This document shows positions 58,423-64,000 of a stretch of 64,000 bases of DNA, piece after piece. The stretch comes from Candidatus Nitronereus thalassa (GTDB lineage: Bacteria > Nitrospirota > Nitrospiria > Nitrospirales > UBA8639), in the NCBI RefSeq assembly GCF_032191465.1, contig NZ_JAQOUE010000001.1, positions 2,418,001 to 2,482,000 on the forward strand. The letters are read 5' to 3'. Position 1 is the first letter of the stretch. Each line of letters starts with the position of its first letter. The position numbers were made by a program, and so were the translations under genes. A model generated the notes under the pieces. That model searched no databases. It was not told the origin of the DNA and worked only from the letters and a program-made list of their open reading frames with translations.

Positions 58423-58907
58423 TTCTTGGCTTGCAATATGACATAGGCCAAACTACACATCACGGTGCCTGCAATTATTTCCATAAAGACTAAAGAAAAA
58501 TTTATCTTTAGGTTGGCATCTGCTCCCAGTAGTGGGAGGAACCTATAACCCCAAGAAATAGTATGTGTAGTTCCCCTAATGTCTACTTCTTTATAGCAAG
58601 GCACGTATAATACCAAAATCAATACCATTCCTAACCACACAATCAACACTTTGGATTTTAATGGCAGATCTTTCCAAGGAATCATATTGCCCAATATGTT
58701 ATCCCTTATTCTCTGCAAGTGCTTCCAGGGAATCCACTCTGCAACCCATGGAACTATAACCCCTGCAAACAGGATGACCATAATGACGAGCCAGATGCCA
58801 AATCCATCAGAACTGTAGAAATAATTAAGAGCGAATAAAGATCCGATGCCAATTAGGAAAGCCGTCGCATAAGTTTTCCAATCATCCTTCATCAAACTTG
58901 CCATCAT
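58419..58907 (-). CDS. Four-helix integral membrane protein, unknown
   Basis: The 162-residue protein has four hydrophobic segments (about 12-28, 34-54, 86-104 and 137-158), the last ending VMCSLAYVILQAKK. It is short and lacks catalytic motifs. A four-base overlap couples it to the downstream secreted helical protein. Together the two look like a membrane-bound module of the element. Confidence 0.65.
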   Translation of the reverse strand: MMASLMKDDWKTYATAFLIGIGSLFALNYFYSSDGFGIWLVIMVILFAGVIVPWVAEWIPWKHLQRIRDNILGNMIPWKDLPLKSKVLIVWLGMVLILVLYVPCYKEVDIRGTTHTISWGYRFLPLLGADANLKINFSLVFMEIIAGTVMCSLAYVILQAKK

Positions 58908-59459
58908 TCTTAGTTGAGGGATTTAGAAGAAGTATTCTTTTCAACAATGAATATCCGCAATTTTGACCTTTTTAATAGAGAAAACGCTAGTGAAAGATTT
59001 AGGATGAAGAATAGTGATTAAAAAAGAAGGAATAATACTGAAAGATAAACCAAGCTATCATGTTATTCTCGTTCTGTTTTGAGGACAAAGTAAGCATGGA
59101 AACGTCATGAATAATATACGCTCATGTCCGTACACCCTTGATGGGATAGATCACAAGATAGGCTTAACCACGGGAATTTGACTACTTGATGCCTTCACAC
59201 AGGGCACCAAAGACAAACAAAAGAAGAGAAAATATGGTGTCGCTAATGTCCGTTAAGTTTGTTAATTCTGAAAATGAATGTAAATTATTTTCGGATCATA
59301 TTTAATAAGATTAAATGAGATTGGGATAATCAATTCAATGGTCCATGATGGCATTATATTTGTTCGGTCACTGCTAATATATATAAAAAAGGCTTCAAAG
59401 CCTTCCCCGTTTCGGTCTTTAAAAAGAATAAGATATTTTTGCATTAGCCATTAAGACAT

Positions 59460-59586
59460 CATGACGCATTTACGTGAATGACACGATTTGACGCATATCT
59501 CTGGTAATTTCGCTATAACCTATAGGCATAATATAAATTACTGAAAATACGTGTCAGAATCCGTCATCTGTCCTAAATACGTCATG
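59460..59586. repeat. Nested inverted repeats at the end of the primase gene (possible element origin)
   Basis: CATGACGCATTTA (59460-59472) faces TAAATACGTCATG (59574-59586), one mismatch in 13. Inside, TGACACG (59479-59485) faces CGTGTCA (59550-59556). TGACGCAT occurs twice (59462, 59489). The outer arm overlaps the last codons of the primase gene. Such clusters adjacent to D5-type primases can be replication origins; position and symmetry only. The rest of 58908-59581 (about 670 bases) shows nothing else; a 60-codon minus-strand frame there looks spurious. Confidence 0.55.
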
Positions 59587-61720
59587 ACATGCGTGCACTT
59601 TCGCGCAACCCAATACCCCACCATCCCCGCCGATTGGCTTTGCGATCATCAATCAAGCCTCGTTCTTTCAGACAAAGACCCAGGGCCTTTTGTGATATAG
59701 GGTTTTCTCCGTTCTCTACGCACCATTTTTTATACGATTCGTAGAGGCCCTTAGAGGGCACAAAAGATTGGGGCTCTTGAATACAACAATCCGCCAGAAA
59801 CCCACCCAGTGTATCCATTTCATCACGATAGGATTGAGTGGCGTTTTTCACGTCGTCTGGCATTCCGAGACCATGACTTTGCCACTTTAAACAGCCTTGT
59901 ATAGCCCAATTCAGAATGCCTTGGTCTTCCTCACTCAATTTCTGCTTTAATTCCTTATCTTGTTCTTCTTCAGGAATTGTCTCTACAAAGGGAATGAGTC
60001 GAATCCTCCTCCATATCGCATGATCGGTGCCTTTAATATTGGGTTTATGGTTTGTTGCTAAGAATAATTTTAATGTTGGGGTAAACTCAAAAAATTCCTG
60101 GTGCAAGAACCTGGCCGTGATTTTGTCTCCGCCTGTCACTTGCTTTACTAAGGCTTCATCAAGTTTTTTCCCTTCCTGGCATTCCGTGGCCGTGACAAGA
60201 CGTACCCCAACCAAGCGCGCTAGATCATTCGGAATCGCATTCTGTTTTTTTGCCAAAAACGTGGAGAAATCCGCTTGCTGAGCATAGTCACCCAGGCACG
60301 TCCGAATGGTTTCCAAGAAAGTGGATTTTCCGTTGGCCCCCGTACCATAAAGAATGAATAGAATTTGTTCGTTTGCCTGGCCCGTGAGACCATAACCGAT
60401 CGCTCGTTGTAGGAAGTCCACCAAGTCTTGGCGTTCCTGCATGATCCGACACAGAAAGATTTCCCAAAGAGGGGCTGTGGCGTTAGCATCAAAATCGACG
60501 GGAGCCAGCTTGGTGATGAGTTTTCGGCGATCATGAGGAAGGAGTTCACCTGTGCGAAGATCAACCGTGCCATTTCGACAATTCAAAAGCATAGGTTCAT
60601 TATCAAGCTCTGTCGGAGCGACTGGGATTTTTGCTTCAGACTCTGCCAAATGAATCATCCCCCGAAGTCGAGGGGTGGCTTCAGATTGCAAGGAATGGCG
60701 AATAACTTTTTTTCGGTCTTCCTTATCCTCGATTTTCTCAGCCTCATTGACAATTCCGCGAACGGTGGTCTTGGCTAACCGCACAATTTCCTCAGTATCA
60801 TCCACTATCCATTGCTGCCCATTCCATACGAGCCATTTCTTCCACGGATGGCAATAGCGAATGAAGTCCCCATGAAGGGCAACTAAACGTTCAGCATTGC
60901 CATAGTCGGTTAGAGGAAACACTTTGCGAAGCATGATGGTAGGTTCTTCTTGTCGCCTCGTCCACCGTTGCCACCAGCCAGCCAGCTTATGTAATCTTGG
61001 ATCGTCCAGACTAATTCGTTCCAGTTTGTACCAAACATGGCCCCACAGTGAGCCTTCCCTGACCAACCAATCATCCAGGCCAACTTTTATCCCAGACGTA
61101 TCAGGCAGTTTGACGAATTGAACATGTGCGCCGCGTTGGATGAGTGCCATCCCCAGGGCAAAAACCCCACCCAAAATGTCAAAGAGTTTGTCTTTGGTCC
61201 AAGCATCAGAATCGGGAATAATCTCAACCTGCCGCGCTCTCCATATGAACTGATCTAATTCAGGACAATCCAATCTTTCACCAGAATCTATCTTGACTCG
61301 CCAGTTCCAGACCCCACCGATTCCAATGCAGGGCTTGCCATGCTGACAAAAACTGGCCGCCTTTTTTTCTCCCTCCGTTATATAGACAAAGATACTTGGA
61401 TCACTTGCCGTTAAACGCCAATCCACCAAGGGGGGTAAGTAAAGATGGGGATCGGAGCCAGGCGGTTGATAATATTTGATTGTGTGTCCCTTGGCATCTT
61501 TGAGTGGTGGGAATAACTTCAATCGGGAGAAACCATTCCTGTTTCCATCCGGATCCCAATAGGAAATCTCATAGGCACTGGAAACAGCATTATACTTAGA
61601 ACCCAGTTTTTGTAAGCGATGTGGGTTTACAGATTGAATGGCCAACTGACTAAGGGTTTGATCACTCAAGCCACTTTTTTGCAGATCGGTTAGGTGTTCG
61701 GGGTGAAGGTCAGACATCAT
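59582..61720 (-). CDS. Phage/plasmid-type primase-helicase (DUF3854 + D5 SF3 helicase)
   Basis: The 712-residue protein would start replication of the element. The N-terminal half (about 100-230) carries a TOPRIM-like DUF3854 domain (VYITEGEKKAASFCQHGKPCIGIGGVWNW, IIPDSDAWTKD). A D5_N domain leads to a superfamily 3 helicase with Walker A FILYGTGANGKSTFLETI, LVTATECQEGKKLDEALVKQVTGGDKITARFLHQ, and LKLFLATNHKPNI. The C-terminus is a winged-helix-like tail. It lies immediately after the excisionase gene on the same strand. ATG ending at 61720 or 61717 are both possible. Confidence 0.9.
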   Translation of the reverse strand: MMSDLHPEHLTDLQKSGLSDQTLSQLAIQSVNPHRLQKLGSKYNAVSSAYEISYWDPDGNRNGFSRLKLFPPLKDAKGHTIKYYQPPGSDPHLYLPPLVDWRLTASDPSIFVYITEGEKKAASFCQHGKPCIGIGGVWNWRVKIDSGERLDCPELDQFIWRARQVEIIPDSDAWTKDKLFDILGGVFALGMALIQRGAHVQFVKLPDTSGIKVGLDDWLVREGSLWGHVWYKLERISLDDPRLHKLAGWWQRWTRRQEEPTIMLRKVFPLTDYGNAERLVALHGDFIRYCHPWKKWLVWNGQQWIVDDTEEIVRLAKTTVRGIVNEAEKIEDKEDRKKVIRHSLQSEATPRLRGMIHLAESEAKIPVAPTELDNEPMLLNCRNGTVDLRTGELLPHDRRKLITKLAPVDFDANATAPLWEIFLCRIMQERQDLVDFLQRAIGYGLTGQANEQILFILYGTGANGKSTFLETIRTCLGDYAQQADFSTFLAKKQNAIPNDLARLVGVRLVTATECQEGKKLDEALVKQVTGGDKITARFLHQEFFEFTPTLKLFLATNHKPNIKGTDHAIWRRIRLIPFVETIPEEEQDKELKQKLSEEDQGILNWAIQGCLKWQSHGLGMPDDVKNATQSYRDEMDTLGGFLADCCIQEPQSFVPSKGLYESYKKWCVENGENPISQKALGLCLKERGLIDDRKANRRGWWGIGLRESARMS

Positions 61721-61725
61721 TGCGT

Positions 61726-61938
61726 TTACATTTCCCCGGATCTTCCCAAAGGAGTTTTAACCTCGTCTCGCCACCCCGTCTTAATCAATGCTTCAACAGC
61801 TTCGATCGGAATGCGAATCAATCGCCCAATTTTTACGCTGGGCACTCTTCTTTCTAAAATGTCCCTCCGCCACGTTGAAGCCTTTCGTCCAGTCAATTCC
61901 TCTGCCTCAAAAACGCTGATCAGTTTTTCTGACTTCAT
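61726..61938 (-). CDS. Excisionase/AlpA-like helix-turn-helix protein
   Basis: The 70-residue protein, with AGGAGG seven bases before the ATG, is a MerR-like HTH_17 module: LISVFEAEELTGRKASTWRRDILERRVPSVKIGRLIRIPIEAVEALI. Such proteins bind att-site DNA, promoting excision, or regulate the element. Its position between integrase and primase is standard in satellites and integrative elements. Confidence 0.85.
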   Translation of the reverse strand: MKSEKLISVFEAEELTGRKASTWRRDILERRVPSVKIGRLIRIPIEAVEALIKTGWRDEVKTPLGRSGEM

Positions 61939-61971
61939 GGTTCCTCCTTCTACACTATTGATCGATTTTGG

Positions 61972-62000
61972 TTGACAGGTATCTCCAATAGGAATATTTT
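61972..62000 (+). promoter_or_regulatory. Sigma70-type promoter for the zinc-finger/integrase genes
   Basis: TTGACA (61972-61977), a 17-base spacer and TATTTT (61995-62000) face right, in the 110-base gap between the divergent excisionase and zinc-finger genes. The excisionase could bind here to control both directions. Confidence 0.55.
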
Positions 62001-62048
62001 ATGTACACTATTATCATTTAGTAAATAGTTACATTATAGGGTACAAAA

Positions 62049-62852
62049 TTGCTGAGGAAACATATAAATCATAGAGGGATTTGGTGGCACGGACCTGTGA
62101 GAATAGATCGGGACGTTATATTTCCATGGGACCTTAAGCCTTACAATCCATTTGATTATTACCATCCGTATAAAGCGACCAAGACCCGAAGAACGCGTTC
62201 CCTTTATCATCTGTTTGCAGATTTGGACGGCAATGACCCAATGAAATTGAAGGATTTTTGCCAAAAATTCGGGGTCTTGGGAAATCCCCACAAAATATGG
62301 ATTCCCTTGAACAAGACCGCTTTTGGAAATCAGACATTCTATGACTTTGATCCGGAAATAGAGGATCCTGAGCAAAAAGACACAAGAGGAAGTGTTTTTC
62401 CTGATCAAAAACTTTGTTCAACAACAACGCTTTGGGAATTTCAGAGGGAGCAAAATGCAATGAAGGAAACTCTTCAATTCCTGGTCGAATGCGAAAATGC
62501 TAAGAACGCACGGACTCGACTGGCGGCAAAAGAAAAAATCTCAATGCGCATTGCTGGGGAACTTACAAAAGTAGTGATGCGTCCTGTTTGGAATAAAAGG
62601 GAGATGCGCTGGGTAACCCAGTGGGATAGTTTAACTCTATGCGGCCTAATGTATTTGATGCTTGCATTTGATCTTCAAAGCCCAGGTCGCAACCTTCTTT
62701 GTGGGAAATGCGGAAGGTTTTTTCTTGCCGTACATGCCCGTTCTGAATATTGCTCACCCCGATGTCAAAATGCTGCAAAAGTAGCACGTTTTAGAAGAAA
62801 GGAGAGAATGCGTCATAGAAAAAGATTAGGCGATAAAGGAAAGGAGTCTTAG
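62049..62852 (+). CDS. CGNR-type zinc-finger protein, unknown role
   Basis: The 267-residue product ends with a Cys4-type finger, LCGKCGRFFLAVHARSEYCSPRCQNAAKVARFRRKERM, of the CGNR/plant-AP2-like kind often carried in mobile elements. The N-terminus contains GIWWHGPVRIDRDVIFPWDLKPYNPFDYYHP and then a helical middle. Translation appears to start at a TTG (62049): an upstream in-frame TAG excludes a longer start and no close ATG keeps the conserved-looking N-terminus. It runs into the integrase gene with two bases between, so they are probably one operon. Confidence 0.65.
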   Translation: MLRKHINHRGIWWHGPVRIDRDVIFPWDLKPYNPFDYYHPYKATKTRRTRSLYHLFADLDGNDPMKLKDFCQKFGVLGNPHKIWIPLNKTAFGNQTFYDFDPEIEDPEQKDTRGSVFPDQKLCSTTTLWEFQREQNAMKETLQFLVECENAKNARTRLAAKEKISMRIAGELTKVVMRPVWNKREMRWVTQWDSLTLCGLMYLMLAFDLQSPGRNLLCGKCGRFFLAVHARSEYCSPRCQNAAKVARFRRKERMRHRKRLGDKGKES

Positions 62853-62854
62853 TT

Positions 62855-64000
62855 ATGGCAAGGCTTGGAGGCAAAGATAGAGGGATTGTTTTTAAAGATG
62901 GGAAGTGGTGGGTTAGGTTGTTCATCAATGGGCGAGAAAAGTGGTTTCGTGCAGAAAATAAAACACAGGCCAAGGCTTTGTATGGACGACTTAGGGCGGA
63001 TATTCGTGAGGGCAAATATTTTCCTGAGAAATTTGATAAACAGAAAGACATTTCCCTTCGAGCCTGGATTGATCGCTATTTAGAGGGATCGACCAATCGA
63101 AACCTTGTCAATGAAAAACGACATGGTCGATTCTGGAAGCTATTGCTGGGAAAAAGAACGCTCGGCCAAATTACCATCGAAGATTGCCGGCGTACTCAAG
63201 CCAAAATTCGGGCAAAGGGAAAATGGAAGCCAGCGACGATAAACCGTTATATGGCCTTTCTGCGACGGGTACTTATGGTGGCTTTGAAGGAAGGAAAGAT
63301 TAGTCAGAATCCCGTGAGCTCCGTAAAGTTTTTCCCCGAAGCCGAAAAGGTGCGTTTTCTTACCGATGAGGAATTACTCAACCTTCGTAAACATTTGGCA
63401 GAAGAAGAATGGAAACTGGTGGCTTTTGCTGTGGAAACGGGGATCAGGAGAGAAGAACAATTCCACCTCCGCTGGAACCACATTTCCTTTGAAGCCCAAA
63501 CCCTCACCATTCCTCTTCCCAAAGGAGGGCGTACCCGGCATGTTCCTTTATCCACCCAAGCCTTAGAAATCCTTCGATCTCTGGATTCCATTCTTAATTC
63601 ACCGTTTGTGTTTGCCGGCATCAAAGATCCGCTTCAACCTATGGATAGTCGCGCTTTCATGCGCCGAGCGTTTGAACCGGCCCTGCGAAAGGCCGCCATC
63701 CAAGGGGCTTCCTGGCATACCTTACGGCACACCACAGCATCACGCCTTGCCATGGCTGGCGTCCCGATACGAACCATTCAGGAAATCCTTGGTCACCGTG
63801 ACATTGGGACAACCTTGAAGTACACCCATCTTGCCCCAAGCCACCTCAAGGAAGCCATTCAATTGGGCAGTTTAGCCAATTTGGAATCTCGAACTGGGAG
63901 TAAAACTGGGAGTGAGGGATTGCAAAGTAGGAAGGATGCTTCACAAGTGGTTGATTTGATGGCGCGCCAGTCTATCCTTTCTCAATCGATATCAAATTAA
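62855..64000 (+). CDS. Tyrosine recombinase (phage-type integrase)
   Basis: The 381-residue protein, with AAGGAG before the ATG, ends with TAA at the last bases of the window. It has an N-terminal arm-binding region, a core-binding domain (about 65-160, SLRAWIDRYLEGSTNR...WKPATINRYMAFLRRVLMVALKEG) and a complete catalytic domain: Arg in ETGIRREEQFHLRW, Lys in LPKGGRTRHVPL, HTLRH, and the nucleophile Tyr in LKYTHLAPSHL. It would integrate and excise the element. The C-terminal tail contains a GSKTGSEG repeat whose DNA is shared with 54.3 kb. Confidence 0.93.
   Translation: MARLGGKDRGIVFKDGKWWVRLFINGREKWFRAENKTQAKALYGRLRADIREGKYFPEKFDKQKDISLRAWIDRYLEGSTNRNLVNEKRHGRFWKLLLGKRTLGQITIEDCRRTQAKIRAKGKWKPATINRYMAFLRRVLMVALKEGKISQNPVSSVKFFPEAEKVRFLTDEELLNLRKHLAEEEWKLVAFAVETGIRREEQFHLRWNHISFEAQTLTIPLPKGGRTRHVPLSTQALEILRSLDSILNSPFVFAGIKDPLQPMDSRAFMRRAFEPALRKAAIQGASWHTLRHTTASRLAMAGVPIRTIQEILGHRDIGTTLKYTHLAPSHLKEAIQLGSLANLESRTGSKTGSEGLQSRKDASQVVDLMARQSILSQSISN
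63896..63914 (+). repeat. 19-bp direct repeat of 54322-54340 inside the integrase 3' end
   Basis: GGGAGTAAAACTGGGAGTG is identical to 54322-54340 and in the same orientation, 9.6 kb apart. Here it encodes part of the integrase tail. It might be the core of the recombination site for the element, or a tail shared with a lost second integrase copy. Confidence 0.6.

Noticed and set aside
59262-59444. A 60-codon minus-strand frame in the 58.9-59.6 kb gap
   Set aside because: It lacks a ribosome site and protein-like composition and is compatible with chance in A+T-rich DNA.

Overview
The window looks like a chromosome segment of a Nitrospira-like bacterium (phylum Nitrospirota). This is inferred, not proven. 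The pointers are a multi-subunit 2-oxoacid:ferredoxin oxidoreductase operon linked to a GltD-like flavoprotein (the reverse TCA type of carbon metabolism), two DsrE-type sulfur-relay proteins beside hisS, and the layout around the replication origin. Base composition is roughly balanced in the core and visibly more A+T-rich in parts of the right-hand islands.

Layout. 1-4.1 kb (minus): a pyruvate/2-oxoacid:ferredoxin oxidoreductase operon (gamma, alpha, beta, GltD-like flavoprotein, plus a small membrane protein). 4.4-8.1 kb (plus): acetate kinase and phosphoketolase, which together turn sugar phosphates into acetate and ATP. 8.1-8.5 kb: a cluster of palindromic repeats, then an AbiJ-like gene. 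9.6-15.1 kb (minus): ftsH, a decayed P-type ATPase tail, a complete P-type cation ATPase and a PepSY lipoprotein. 15.3-19.4 kb (plus): a beta-phosphoglucomutase/trehalose-phosphatase fusion overlapping a GH65 disaccharide phosphorylase. 19.4-23 kb: smpB, a DciA-like gene, a WD40 pseudogene, a FitAB/VapBC-like toxin-antitoxin pair and a membrane-anchored unknown.

23.2-49.2 kb is the origin-proximal core. gyrA, gyrB, dnaN and dnaA run leftward. A putative oriC lies between dnaA and two DsrE-like genes plus hisS. Rightward come rpmH (too short for normal ORF cut-offs), rnpA, yidD, yidC, mnmE, mnmG, rsmG, parA, parB, two bactofilins, mnmA and the F1 ATP synthase genes atpHAGDC (no Fo genes here). 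Two perfect 16-bp parS palindromes flank rsmG.

From 50.7 kb the window becomes accessory. After a pseudouridine synthase, a small unknown gene and a palindromic repeat comes a tRNA-Arg(UCG) gene. Between it and an inverted 45-bp copy of its own 3' end (54.13 kb) lie a two-gene PIN-nuclease module and what appears to be a small broken integron: a 3'-truncated integron integrase, a putative attI region, one complete cassette (secreted cupin) with a recognisable attC, and a second, damaged cassette (NERD-domain fragment). The integrase is cut exactly at the tRNA fragment.

From 54.2 kb to the window end is an integrated element: PDZ lipoprotein, an unknown, an AlbA/Schlafen-type protein, a secreted/membrane gene pair, an inverted-repeat region, a D5-type primase-helicase, an excisionase-like HTH protein, a divergent zinc-finger protein and a tyrosine integrase ending at base 64000. 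A 19-bp direct repeat occurs near both ends of this element.
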